64,000 bases of DNA, taken from the NCBI RefSeq assembly GCF_003073045.1, contig NC_037590.1, forward strand, positions 3,622,016-3,686,015, in the 5' to 3' direction. Position numbers and translations under genes: made by a program. This document shows, one piece after another, positions 1 through 10,480 of the stretch. Source of the DNA: Pomacea canaliculata (taxonomy: Eukaryota > Mollusca > Gastropoda > Architaenioglossa > Ampullariidae). The notes beneath the pieces are model-generated. The model saw only the letters and a list, made by a program, of their open reading frames with translations. It was not told the origin of the DNA and did no database searches. The stretch's first letter is position 1. Each line of letters starts with the position of its first letter.

Positions 1-10
1 TTAATTTCAG

Positions 11-306
11 TCCTTCTTGTGTACCTAGACGATCATTTGGTATACTCCAAGATAAAGGACATTCAATTGCGGGAGGCGCCATACCTTCAGGATGACGACA
101 GTGAAGAGGAAACGCCAGGGTGGTATGCTACTCTTCCAAACCATCACCACAGAACTCTTGTGACAATGCCTGTGGTGCCAGAAGTAACAGTGTCTGTGGT
201 GTCAGATGACAGTACCAGAAATGACAGTCCCTATCGTGTCCGAACCGCGCAGATCGCAGCGACTTACCGCGAGACAGGCAACAAACTCGCACAAAGTGTA
301 GGATGA
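11..306 (+). CDS. Apparent last coding exon of an unidentified gene
   Basis: A pyrimidine-rich tract ending in AG at base 10 (ttaatttcag) looks like a splice acceptor and is followed by an open frame of about 98 codons ending in TGA at 304-306. The peptide begins near VYLDDHLVYSKIKD, has an acidic patch (DDDSEEE), then TPGWYATLP and a Ser/Thr/Val-rich tail ending KLAQSVG. It has no hydrophobic segment and no domain I recognise; it could be the cytoplasmic tail of a receptor or simply a disordered C-terminus. The rest of the gene would lie left of the window. It is open with no in-frame ATG near the start, which fits an internal-exon start better than a complete gene. A chance ORF cannot be excluded. 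Confidence 0.4.
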
Positions 307-480
307 AACAGTTCGTGCGACGCTATGCCATGGCAATATGAATACCATGGATATATTTTTTTAGTTGCGGTGATCGGTGACACCGTAGATGACACGTACG
401 CATTGATCAGTTGTTTATTTTGCTAATCGTTCATTTTTCTTCAACTTTACCGCGGCTGCGTCCAGAAAATGTCATTGACA
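307..480 (+). other. Probable 3' UTR or spacer, nothing recognised
   Basis: Follows the stop codon of the left-edge exon. No repeat, RNA gene or conserved motif was seen. Confidence 0.3.
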
Positions 481-1204
481 AGAATGACACACGAGGTGAT
501 GGCTGACAATAGATGTCAGCACTCACTCTTCTTCAGTCTCTGTTTGATTCCTCCTGAGTCCTTGTGCCTTTATTTAGGATGGTGATGGCTGCTGGCACGA
601 AGGACCTCTGGTAGGCAGCTTTCCTTATGCGTGGTACCTTATAGCGCCTGCCTGAGGGCAACAGCTGGAAGCTGGTGTGGAGAGGGTGTTTCAGGTCCGA
701 AATGATGTTATGTGCCATCCTTCTGACTGCATGAAGGTACAAGTCAGAAAGTGGCAGCTGTGCTTGACCAATAATTTTATTTGCCTGGTGGATGATTCTG
801 GCCAGCCTTGCCTTGTCTTTGACTAGTAGGTGACCATACCAGGCAGCGATGTTGAATGAGAGGATGCTCTCAACAAGAGACCTGTACACAGTCTCCAGCA
901 CCCCAGAGCTGACGTCGAAGCTGCGAAGTCTCCTCAGAAGGTACAGCCTCTGCTGGGCCTTTTTGTACACTTGGTTCACGTGATCACTAAATGAGAGCCT
1001 CCCGTCGATCACTGTACCAAGGTACCTAAACACAGCAGCCCTCTGCACCTGCTGTCCCTTGATTTGGAGTGGTGGGGAGAGAGGGGTTGTGCCATCTCTT
1101 CCTTCGTAGGCTCTTCCAAAGGCCATCTCCTCCGTTTTGTCAACGTTCAGATCCAGAAAGCTGCGGTCAAATCAACGTTCAGATCCAGAAAGCTGCGGTC
1201 AAAT
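480..1204 (-). mobile_element. L2-clade LINE, C-terminal reverse-transcriptase fragment
   Basis: On the minus strand an open frame of about 197 codons (1126-533) carries the end of an L2-type LINE polyprotein: an FRYLGTVID motif, then KKAQQRLYLLRRLRSF, a WYG motif and a LLPSGRRY motif before the stop. This order is typical of the C-terminus of L2-like reverse transcriptases. The coding homology continues upstream (SFLDLNVDKTEEM-like) into a 32-bp sequence present twice in tandem at 1141-1172 and 1173-1204, which breaks the frame. The element is 5'-truncated, as usual for LINEs. It sits just downstream of the last surviving RBM22 exon and may mark where that copy was lost. Confidence 0.75.
1141..1204. 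repeat. 32-bp perfect tandem duplication inside the LINE
   Basis: The same 32 bases starting caacgttcagatcc occur at 1141-1172 and 1173-1204 without a mismatch. The duplication is not a multiple of three, so it shifts the LINE frame. Perfect identity suggests a recent duplication or an assembly artefact. Confidence 0.9.
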
Positions 1205-2592
1205 GAAAGCTGCGGTTATGCTAAGATTACCTTTTGTTGCCGTGATATAGCCCTAGTTGTTGGCGTGGCGTTAAACACAAGTTTTAAATTTCTCAAAAAT
1301 GTCTTTAATGTGACCATCAAAACTAGCAACATGTCCAATCACCATTCTCTACTAACAGCTTAGCAAGAGTTACTAAGTAGCATTAGGATAAACTCTCCAC
1401 CTGAGTTACTTTTCCCCAGCTTTGTCGTCAACATGCAGAGTGGTAACTGTTTTATCTTCTGGTGGCTCCAGCTTGGGTAATGGAGTTGTAGCAACCAAGA
1501 AGCTTCTCTGCTACTGGATCGTTGATGCCATAGAATCTGTCTTTAATGTTCTGATCGGCCAATGGATCATCAGGATCAGTTGGTTTTTCGTGTCTGAACC
1601 AAGACAGGTCACAAATATGAATTGTCGAAATATGCCAATAAAGCAAATCACAGGACTAGTGTGATAAGACCAATAGAAGAAGAGGAGAAAAGCCTTTAAA
1701 AAATATACGGAGTGGAAAATGTTTCTGAGCATTTAACTGACATGATTAAGAAAACAGTTATGATGGATATTCTGATTCTTTTAAAAGTTATAAAATAATA
1801 ATTAAAAAACTAAAATGTTCATCTACCAAAAGAGTATACATGAAATGCTTGACAAAGATAAATTTACCTATAAGGACACTCCTTGCCTCTTTTACATTCA
1901 CCTTATACCAAAAAGAATAAACGTGAGGCCGATTCCTTTTGTAATAAGGAGTTTTTCTTCCCAGCTTCAGCAGCATGTCTGTAGGTGTTTGTGCTTTGCC
2001 TGTCAGAGCTCTTACAGGCAAAATTCCATCAGTATTAGCAATCTGCATCAGAACATGCCACAGGCTTTAACTGAGCACTCATTTTAATCTAAGAAGTATG
2101 ACAAAAGTAATTTTAAAAAATTGGCATGCAAAAATCATAAAAGGAAAACGCCAATAAACTTCACACAATATCTTTATATTTTCATTCAAGAATAAAATTT
2201 GTTGCAATATAAGTAGGAACATTTACTATACCTCTTTCTCCATGTTTTGAGTGTAGTATTCTTTATTAACATCAGACTTCGGCATGCTATCTTGTAGCTT
2301 CAAGGCTGAGTCACGCACCTGGACAGGTAAGCCTGTGCAAAAATAGGATTAAAAGTCAATGTACAATATATGTACATTACAGGTGACGGGCTTCAGCCAA
2401 AGCAATATTTTAAAGCTCCTACATCAACATAAAAAAAACTCTGCTTTATTTGTCCCTTAAAATTTTTGTTCCTTTATCCCTTAATAGCTTTAAATAAGTT
2501 TACAGAATGTCCTCAGATTTATTGATTATTCTAAGATTTTTTTTTTAATATGTATGTCTGAGAGAGAGAGAGCGATTTGCATTTGTCTAGAA

Positions 2593-2763
2593 CAGGGGTG
2601 CCCAACCTATGGCCCGCAGGCCACATCTGGCCCATGAATTTTAACCAAACACAACAATGTCATATTTAACGTTGTGATTTTGGCAAAACCACTGTGTTTG
2701 CCCTGCGACATTTTAAATCATGTCCTATACAGCCCTCAGGCACGAAAACGTTGGGCTACACTG
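2593..2763. mobile_element. hAT-type MITE, 171 bp, with 8-bp target duplication
   Basis: The element starts CAGGGGTGCCCAAC and its other end reads CAGTGTAGCCCAAC in inverse complement, giving imperfect 14-bp terminal inverted repeats. It is flanked by a perfect 8-bp duplication, gtctagaa at 2585-2592 and 2764-2771, the target length of hAT transposases. It has no coding capacity. It lies in the intron between exons 3 and 4 of the RBM22 copy. Confidence 0.9.
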
Positions 2764-3839
2764 GTCTAGAAAAAGGCAGTCATCATTAAGACATGAACCC
2801 ACTCAGTTAACCTGCCGGTCCCAAGCCTGGATGAAGGAGGAGGGTTGGGCGTAGCAACCCCACCCAGTAAAAAAAAAATAAAATCCTACCGAAACCGCAA
2901 ACACATTAACTGCATCATTAAGACATGGTCCTTATGCAATGTTACCTGCCAAATAAATGAATTCTTCTTCCATTTCTTCAAAAGTAGTAGTTCTCATAAT
3001 TATTATTTAAAATATTTAATATTTGCTATGTCTAGAATAAAATGGAAATTTTTCACAGGCTCATAGAGATATTTGAATGATCATGACCACAAACACCTAG
3101 CCTATGATTAAGTGCGGCCTATGCTTCGCTGCGGGCAATTAGGAACAAGAAGGTGATTAAGTGCTAGGATAGAGTAGCAATTTTCTGAGAATCAGTTCCA
3201 AACTTACCATATTCTACATCTAAAAGGCAGGTCTGGCAAACGTTTTTTAGTTTGCTGCAAGTCTGACACACCTCAGTTTTCTTGAATCGCATTTGGGTCC
3301 CAGGACACCAACGGAACACTGTGAAGGGTTGACCACAGGTCTTGCACTCCTTGCTATATTTTTCCTTTGTCTGTTAACAACATTAGAGAATCAGCAAGCC
3401 TACCAGAATCCAAAATTAGATTTGCCTACATCATGTTTTAGGGCCAAGCACATAAATTTACAAGTAACCTAGAAACATTTCAGAAGACAATACGAACACT
3501 GTAGTATTCAAATATTTTAAGATATTAAGATATTAAAGATATTAAACACTGCTAAGGATAACTACTTTATTTTCTTTTCAATTGTAGTACAATTTCCACC
3601 ATTCATATTGTTCATGTACTAATACTCAAAACACTAATGTTGTGGTGAAGCATTTATTATTACTAATAAAGTGAAATGCCACTTTGAAATGCCAAATCTA
3701 TAACACTAGCTGCAATAATGTTGCACTTACCATTCGAATGTAAGGGTTGTCCCCAAGGCATGTTTGGCACAAAATGGGAAACTCCTTCAAAAATAGATAT
3801 TGCATAAATGTTACATTTTGCCTTGATTTAGTATCTATC

Positions 3840-4315
3840 TTAGAGACCAACCTGAATGGTTTGCATTTCTTGTAGATATCGCTTTATATCGTGATATAAA
3901 CCAAACCTGTAAATTTCAGCCTCCAAAATCTACCGGTGATCAATGAGAGCTGGTAACACTGTGCTACGTCATGCTGGTGCACCATTCACAAGGTTGCCAG
4001 CAATCAACACCAAACAGTGAGAGAATGAGCGACAGTTTAAATTATTTGGACGTTGAAAGTCTGCATTTCTCGTGGTAAAGTAGCAGTATTTCAGAACCAC
4101 AAGAAATGCACACTTTAAATATCCAAATAATCTGAATTGTCTCTCATTCTAGTATAATGTAGTACACTGTTACTCGTGCTCACAGATCACAGGTGCTCAT
4201 CATAGTAGATAGTTAACAAATAGGTTTAGGAGGCTGAAATTTACAGCTCAGTTTTATATCACCTATATCTACCGATATCTGAAAAAAATTACAAATCATT
4301 CAGGCTGGTCTTTAA
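3840..4315. mobile_element. Foldback element: 476-bp near-complete inverted repeat
   Basis: The two halves are inverse complements with scattered mismatches: the left end reads TTAGAGACCAACCTGAATGG and the right end, inverted, TTAAAGACCAGCCTGAATGA. Inner blocks also pair (tgtaaatttcagcctcc; ttatttggacgttgaaag with ttatttggatatttaaag). The loop is only about 18 bases near 4076-4093, at the element's centre. I see no ORF and no clear target duplication, so the superfamily is unassigned. It lies in intron 1 of the RBM22 copy. Confidence 0.8.
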
Positions 4316-4401
4316 ATCCACCATAGAAACAAAACTCCTTAGTTTACAAAACTTCAAAAATCCTATTGTCCAAATCATAGTGCAAAATACACTTAGTGTA
4401 C

Positions 4402-4960
4402 CTGAAAGTATCAAAGAATCAGTTCAAATACACTTAGTACAGTAATCCCTCATTTATCAGGGGAGATGTGTTATAGAACCACCCGCGATAACCTAAAATT
4501 CGCGAAATAGAACAGTGTATTTATTTATACACTACATTCAGGCTTCATAAACACTCCCTCATACTTTCACACTACATGAACCTTTTCCTTAATAACAATT
4601 CCCACAATGTTGTTTAAAATTGTGACTAGGCATGTAGCATCTCAGGCAAGCGATGCTGGTTCTCGTTTCAGAGTATATACATATATTACTTACTGTAATT
4701 CATATTAATTATATTTCTTCATTGTTAGCATTAATATTAGAAATATATTTTTATACACCTTGGGCTTTTTTCATCTAAAAATTCATTTATATATTTTCCA
4801 CTGATCGACTTTTGCAGAAAATCTCCGAGGAAGTGTAGATCTGCGAATCATTTTTCCCATTTATTTCTTATAAAAACAAAATAGTGAAGCCATGAAAGTT
4901 GAGGCACAAAGTGGCGAGGGATTACTGTATGCCTGAAATTGTCAAAGAATCAATTCAAAT
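4402..4960. repeat. 29-bp imperfect direct repeats flanking the MITE
   Basis: A sequence beginning cctgaaagtatcaaagaatc at 4402-4430 recurs with four mismatches at 4932-4960 (cctgaaattgtcaaagaatc). The copies lie just outside the MITE but are far longer than its TA target duplication. Confidence 0.7.
4440..4927. mobile_element. pogo/Tc1-mariner-like MITE, 488 bp, TA target site
   Basis: Starts CAGTAATCCCTC and ends GAGGGATTACTG, a 12-bp perfect inverted repeat, with TA on each side (4438-4439 and 4928-4929). The termini resemble pogo/Tigger-type ends. No transposase fragment is visible, so it is non-autonomous. It lies in intron 1 of the RBM22 copy. Confidence 0.8.
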
Positions 4961-5859
4961 TTGATAAAGGGAAACCAAAAAGAAGGTTCATTCAGCCTAC
5001 ACTGCAGCAGTAATGCTGGGTATGGCTATCAAAAGGACTGTAATGACTTTTCAAATCTGTATTGTGGAAGCCATAAGATCTTTCCTATCCTGTCGAAAGG
5101 TACGTTTTACCAGCTTGGTTATAAAAAAAAAAAATCGATGGAAAATACAAAGCTCTTATTGAAAATGAAGAGCCCACATGTTGTAGTACGAGGAGAAAGT
5201 GAGTTTGTTCTTTGCCACCACGAACTTACATCCCCACGTTCATGGTGCCACGATGCCATTTATCTTATGGAGCATTCTAAGGTATTTTTCTAGCTCCCTT
5301 TCTGATACTGTTAGACGTTACTGAAAATTGAGCAAAATGACAAAATCTACCTAACTTTCAATCAAACTTGTTAGTTATAGTGACAGTTTTTCTAAATTTG
5401 TTGTACCAATATTGTCATTTTCATCATTGTTTGTATTTTATAGCGGTAGTAGTGTAGAATGTTTCTAGAACTTATAGAGTACATCCGGAATTATTTCAAT
5501 ACAGATGTAGTGCATGTACAACTGTAGAAATAACTTATTTTTCAAATAGTTTAACATACAGATATCTTTCATAATAAATGCTAGCAAATGTACACTTACA
5601 GAGTCTTCCCAGTTTTGTCTGTTATAAGTATTTGCACTTTTGGACATCGCCATCTTCGTGTATCCACGGGCGTGTGTAGGTGATTGCTGCCTGTCCGCCA
5701 AGACCAACGCTCAGCCTCTCGTGAAGTGATCTGCTGTTAGTCTCGGCGAGCCGTAACAAAGATTGTGACTACACCGGATATTAGTTCGTTTCGGAAGTGC
5801 AAGACGACCAATCAGACAGCTGATTGGAGATAGAAAAGGTTCATTTATTTGCAATTAAA

Positions 5860-6330
5860 AGGTTTATGTGCGTAGACATTGAAACTCCAAACAATATGGT
5901 ATATAGCGAGAGCGGGATATACCCTCTATATATCAATAGCACAATTCGAGCTGTTAAATACAGGTTAAAATTAAACACCATGGACAGGCCAAGATTCCCG
6001 AACCATGAATTGTAACATGCAGCTAAACTTAGGACTACCGTGGGCAAAGACAATGGAAGATACCCTGCACGACTACGGATTTAGACACGTGTGGGAACAA
6101 GGTGGGGTAGGAGATGCCATGGAGCTTTCATCTTACTACTCAAACAAAGACTGAAAGACAACTTTGTACAAAAATGGTCAGACAAAATCCAGACGAGGGA
6201 TAGGTACTCAACCTACAGTTTAAAAAGGAATTTGAACCAGAAAGATATCTTTCAGTATTAACCATTAAAAAAAGAGTAAAAGAATAGTGATACTCCATAC
6301 GAACACGCCCCCGTGGGCCCGGCTGCTGAT
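5860..6330 (+). mobile_element. Non-LTR retrotransposon C-terminal relic
   Basis: Across frames of the plus strand the segment resembles the domain after reverse transcriptase in many invertebrate LINEs: SGIYPLYINSTIRAVKY, a DYGFRHVW motif, then LKDNFVQKWSDKI and a short tail. At least two frame changes interrupt it, so it is dead. It starts about 200 bp from the RBM22 start codon and runs away from it. The clade cannot be fixed from this part. Confidence 0.55.
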
Positions 6331-6626
6331 TAATTTATTTACTTTTTTTTTGTTTTTGTTTTTTTTTTTTTTTGTTTTGTAAACTTCTCAGTGAAGGGAA
6401 AAACTTCAGAAGCGTGACGTCAGTGAACTTGACAGTCCGCGCTAAGAGACATCCTCCGCTTCAAACTTTGGAAGCTATGAAACTTGTTCTGGCCCTAATT
6501 CAACAACTTTTAAACAATATGAAGGGCTGCATAAAGTTAATTGCGACAGGCAAAATAACTCAAGGCCTAAAACTGCTGACAGGTAAAGGTAAAATAAACG
6601 AGGGCCAAAAGTCTACTAACTTTTAA
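6300..6626 (+). repeat. Dispersed repeat copy A with a 49-codon ORF
   Basis: About 230-320 bp shared with an inverted copy at 22,162-22,465, and in its first part with a third copy at 10,047-10,154. The shared 5' part contains tctcagtgaagggaaaaac and gtgacgtcagtga. From ATG 6477 a 49-codon frame runs to TAA 6624-6626: MKLVLALIQQ, then MKGCIKLIAT, KITQGLKL and TGKGKINEG. The copy at 22 kb keeps this frame with no indel. I do not recognise the peptide. It may be part of a larger mobile element rather than a host gene. Confidence 0.6.
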
Positions 6627-6784
6627 ACAACATAGCATGGACAAATGACATTTATTTATATATATATATATCACGATATAAATACACTACTTCATTCATC
6701 TTTTCTGCTATTTTGATTAGTCCAAGCAAGGCTGGTGTCAAAAGGAACCACCAGCATATCCAGAATACTTTGTACCAGAGTAAC

Positions 6785-7095
6785 ATCAATTACCACAATG
6801 CATGGAATCAAAGATTTTAATCTGGGTATAAATTAAGTTTACTACAATGTACCGCAGGCGTTTTGTCTCCTTTAGGGGGGATTCTACATACAAATACATA
6901 ACATTTGTTAATAAAGCGATGTGTATGAAAGGATTGCTGTATCGTTGTTGCTGTATCCAAACTACTTGTATCTTTACTCCTAACTGTGTGTTAAATGTCT
7001 GTATGAGCATGTATGCCCGGCCTTGTGAGCGAAGAAAAATTTCTGTCCTGGGTCTCCTCGACCGACAATAAATTCTGATTTGATTTGATCTTTTG
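6785..7095 (+). mobile_element. LINE 3' end with TTTGA-type tail (L2-like)
   Basis: The segment ends tttctgtcctgg ... gacaataaattctgatttgatttgatc, the pattern of L2-clade 3' ends with a short tandem tail. The last ~170 bp match, in inverse orientation, 19,884-20,030 (shared: tacagacatttaac, cagttaggagtaa). No coding part is attached. Confidence 0.6.
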
Positions 7096-8780
7096 ATAGC
7101 AGGCCGTTGGTGACTTCCTAGTTGATGTCCTGTTTGTGGGAAGGTAAAGGACATGCAATATCTTTAAAGGTTGTACAGGTACTGGCGTGCTTAGAGACAG
7201 TCTAAAGGCTGTGATCACTTCTTGGAGTAAGTCAGGCTTTATACTTAAGACATTTTACACAGAGTTGTCAAAATTAATAAAAGTAGTGGTTTTGTAAGAA
7301 CGTAAGAACAGATACCTGGAATAAAAGGTAATTAATTACTTTGACTAGTTTCTTAAAAACACTTTATACTCATGTGATTCGAGCATGGATTTAGAAGTGG
7401 TGTAGTAACCGAAGGAATAGAAGAAGCAATTTCCTCACGTGGCTCCTCTGTCATAAGGTATAAAAATAAATTGTTTGCGATATATACATACAAAGAAATT
7501 AAAAAAACTGTTTTTATCGTTCTTATGAAAATTAGTTTGTGTAAATATAAGACCGATAGTGTCAACAATGTAAAGTTACATGTGCGCAGTAAAAGTTAAA
7601 ATTTTCCTAAGTATTGTTTTCTTACTTTGACAGAAATTGAAGCCCAGGATTCACGATGGCTCTAAGTGCATTTCCAAGGTTTCCTCGCGGCAAACTCTCT
7701 CAGAGACTGCTCGACTGCCTTGAGCAGAATTCAGTATATTGCTTACTAGGAACATTTCAATCCTTTGTGTATCAACCCTTTCCCCTCCCTTTCTCGCTAG
7801 CTCAGTTTCTTTTTAATTTCGTCCTCCTGTTTTATAGATATTTTTAGCCCAGCTGGCAATTTCTTTATCAAGGAAAGATTTTAATAAACATTTTGACTGG
7901 CAATATCTCTTCGGTCTGTATTGGTATGTTCTCTCAATTCCCGGGAACGAAAAAAAAAGCATTTGACCTCGAGCTCTCTCACAGCGCTAATTTTGAAAAG
8001 GGCAAGATAGTTTTTCAAACTCAGTTTCTTTTAAACAGGGTCAATTGATAATCAGTATCCACACCATGTGTTTTGACTTGTCTTCCTCTTTAATACAGAT
8101 AGCTCCCCGCTGGAGCCTAACTACATCCCTGAACCAAAATACTTCCTGAAACATGGAGGATAACTACTGTTACAACTAGTCTTTGTGCCAACCTGCCAAC
8201 CAGGACAGACAATTTATTTCCTTCAAACCCACTGATTTCCCCGTAACACTGATCTGCTTTTGCTTGTTGAATAAATTAATGTCGCTATAATGAGAGAAAG
8301 TGTGTGTGTGGAAAAAAGGGTCGTATAACAGAGAGGGTACAAAAAGAAAAGAAGAGGATACCAAAAAAGTGTACTACACAATCCACGATAATAAAACAGC
8401 AATCTCAGAAGACACCGCATACACATTTACCATGAAAACAAAACTTGATTGAAGACTGTCGGTATATAATAATGTTTTTAATATGCTAATAATGGACGGT
8501 CTCTAAGTAAATTCTCGTAGTATCGATAACCTACACAATAATTAAAGAACGTTAGTTCCATCCTCTAGAAAAAAACAAAACCAAACACAGTCATTATACT
8601 CAAGAAAATTTGGCTCGGCGCTCACAACTTTCGACATATCTTCTACCTAATGTCTTTCTGAACTAAAACGAGCATTTCTTTTTTTAACTCAACGTACGGC
8701 ACATATATTAAAACAGACAATTTCATTCTCGACAAAATTATGCAAAATGACAGATCAGGAAGACATCCAGCATTTAGCCC
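7096..8780. other. Intergenic, nothing recognised
   Basis: AT-rich sequence with only short frames on both strands, none showing recognisable protein similarity, splice context or repeat ends. A run of t/c near 7,750-7,800 and a tg run near 8,300 are simple sequence. Confidence 0.5.
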
Positions 8781-8969
8781 CAGTAAGCTATGTACCTCTG
8801 TCAGTAAGCTATGTACCTCTGTCAGTAAGCTATGTACCTCTGTCAGTAAGCTATGTACCTCTGTCAGTAAGCTATGTACCTCTGTCAGTAAGCTATGTAC
8901 CTCTGTCAGTAAGCTATGTACCTCTGTCAGTAAGCTATGTACCTCTGTCAGTAAGCTACGTACCTCTGT
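8781..8969. repeat. 21-bp tandem repeat, 9 copies
   Basis: Nine nearly identical 21-base units (cagtaagctatgtacctctg+t) from 8781 to 8969; only the last has one change (ctacgt). Because 21 is a multiple of three and the unit lacks stops, three frames stay open across it, giving heptapeptide repeats such as SKLCTSV, SYVPLSV and, on the minus strand, LLTEVHS. No start, splice or domain context supports translation. Confidence 0.95.
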
Positions 8970-9059
8970 CAAACAGAAACACCTTCCTGGTAACAAGCTA
9001 TGTGATGTATGTGCGGCAACGCTTTTTTTAAATTGAATTATTGCCTCCACCAGTTCACA

Positions 9060-10480
9060 CTGCTTAGCACTGGTCGGTTTTATATTCTGCTAAAGGGATT
9101 TGTCAACTCTGAAATGTTTCCCAAGAGAAATCATGTAATCTAGCTGTGTAGTCTTATCAATAGACATTTAATCTTTACTGAAATACTAAAACATGACACC
9201 GAGGACAGGTTTGACATCCCTACCACAAAAAAAAACAACAGAATGATGATGTAATATAACAAATTAAAAACAGCACGTTTCTGTGCGCGCCATTCTCTCA
9301 GCGTTGGTTTTTTTTTTTTTTTTTTTTTGGCCGTTACGAAATTTATCAGGATCACAGATAGTGGAGGAATGGGTCAGCGTGGAAGACTAGCTTCACCACT
9401 GGCTGCAAGGCGGGATGGGGAGTCGGACTAGCTTTACCACTGGGCAAGAGCACCACCCCTGGCTGGAGCTGCCGAGCTTTCTAGTGCCACCTCTCCATCT
9501 CCCCCAACTCAGGGAGTTCTACCTGACAGGTGGGCGAGTCTGTACGACGAATATTCTTCTTCGTGACGATAACAATACACACAGGAGTTGTACAGGTGTA
9601 AATCACTGTAGTCCAGGTGCTGCGGGCAGCACGAGATAGTGTGATAAAAACTATTAAACTGTGCAATACATTGTAGTTTCATTATAGAATACTTGATAGT
9701 ATCCCAGCAAGATAAAAAGCGTTTAAAGTATGTTTAAAGTATATTTAAAATAAAGGCTGTCTTTGGATTATGGTCTTCACGGTTCTAGGCTGGAAGGCGG
9801 GGTGGGGAGTCGGCCTAGCTTCCCCACTGGGCACTGTTTATAGACGGTGGAGAGAGGGCCTACAGGTGAAGTCAGGAGGAAAAGCTCGCTGGGTTGACAG
9901 GATCTTTCTCATGCTCCGGATGTAATGGTCATCTGTGGTATCCATATTGATGACAGTTGAAAACGCTACAAAACGCCAGCCACCAGTCTTCATGTCAGTG
10001 GCAGATGGTGCTCCCGGGGTCTGATATTTTTCTGTAAAGGTCTCAGTGAAGGGAAAAACTTCGGGAGCCGTCGGAAGCGTGACGTCAGTGATCTCGACAG
10101 TCCGCTAAGAGAAACCCTCCGCTGCAAACTTTGTAAGCTATGAAACTTGTTCTTATTGATTGCCAAGAGAAATCATGTAATAAAGCTGTGTACTCTTATC
10201 GACAGACATCTAACGTTTACTGAAATACTGAAAAATGACTCGGAGGACAAGTTTGACATACCTACCACTGACAGACAGAATGAAGATGTAATACAACAAT
10301 TTAAAAACAACATAGACACACTTTTCCAAGAAATTGAAAATAATAAGAACGAACTTTTGAATGCTGTTGACAGTTTTAATACACAATAAGAAAAACGAAG
10401 AACCACAAGTGCACTGTCAATAGCACTTTTTAATTTTGGGAAAAAACGGTATAGTCTTTAAAGTTGTTAAAGGAAGTATT
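9060..10480. repeat. Locally duplicated repeat block
   Basis: Several segments occur twice or more here. 9,118-9,250 matches 10,158-10,320 (agagaaatcatgtaat ... tttactgaaatact ... gacatccctaccac). 9,401-9,445 matches 9,788-9,833 (ggggagtcgg.ctagctt). 9,691-9,790 matches 21,449-21,546 and partly 20,492-20,558 (gcaagataaaaa.. ttatggtctt). From about 10,210 to 10,389 a frame reads NDSEDKFDIPTTDRQNEDV and then a charged, helical-looking stretch ending NAVDSFNTQ; it has no recognised domain. The block appears to be one or more unnamed repeat families. Confidence 0.6.
10047..10223 (+). repeat. Dispersed repeat copy B: same 5' module, different 3' part
   Basis: 10,047-10,154 matches copy A (6,386-6,484) and copy C (inverted, 22,305-22,430) through the shared start atgaaacttgttct at 10,140. 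After MKLVL it switches to an unrelated sequence whose frame (IDCQEKSCNKAVYS...) ends in TGA after 27 codons. The later part is the segment duplicated at 9,118-9,250. Confidence 0.6.

Larger units (their letters stand above)
1429..5653 (-). pseudogene. RBM22: RBM22 (Cwc2/slt11-type splicing factor), 5' exons only, decayed
   Basis: Six exons on the minus strand match human RBM22 in order: 5653-5600 (starts MAMSKSANTYNRQNWEDS), 3784-3731 (ILCQTCLGDNPYIRM), 3370-3208 (zinc-ribbon-like Cys cluster, [14 protein letters not shown]), 2332-2232 ([15 protein letters not shown]), 2042-1868 ([15 protein letters not shown]) and 1593 to about 1429 ([18 protein letters not shown]). All introns have GT-AG ends and matching phases, so this is a genomic copy, not a retrocopy. 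In the family the protein contacts U6/pre-mRNA in the activated spliceosome through a C3H1 finger plus RRM. Here the first finger Cys is Tyr (HVYSFW), exon 5 is one base short in the finger, exon 6 shifts frame after AEKLL, and homology stops at the first RRM strand (TLHV). No RRM or Pro-rich tail is seen to base 1. Most likely a truncated duplicate or pseudogene; sequencing indels could explain the shifts but not the Cys loss or missing RRM. Confidence 0.8.

Noticed and set aside
4961-5293. 110-codon plus-strand frame
   Set aside because: No similarity, lies antisense in an RBM22 intron, contains a poly-A-derived Lys run.
8781-8969. CRISPR-like array
   Set aside because: Units are directly contiguous with no spacers, and the genome is animal.
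8643-9050. Heptapeptide-repeat proteins over the 21-bp array
   Set aside because: Open in both strands because the unit length is a multiple of three; no gene context.
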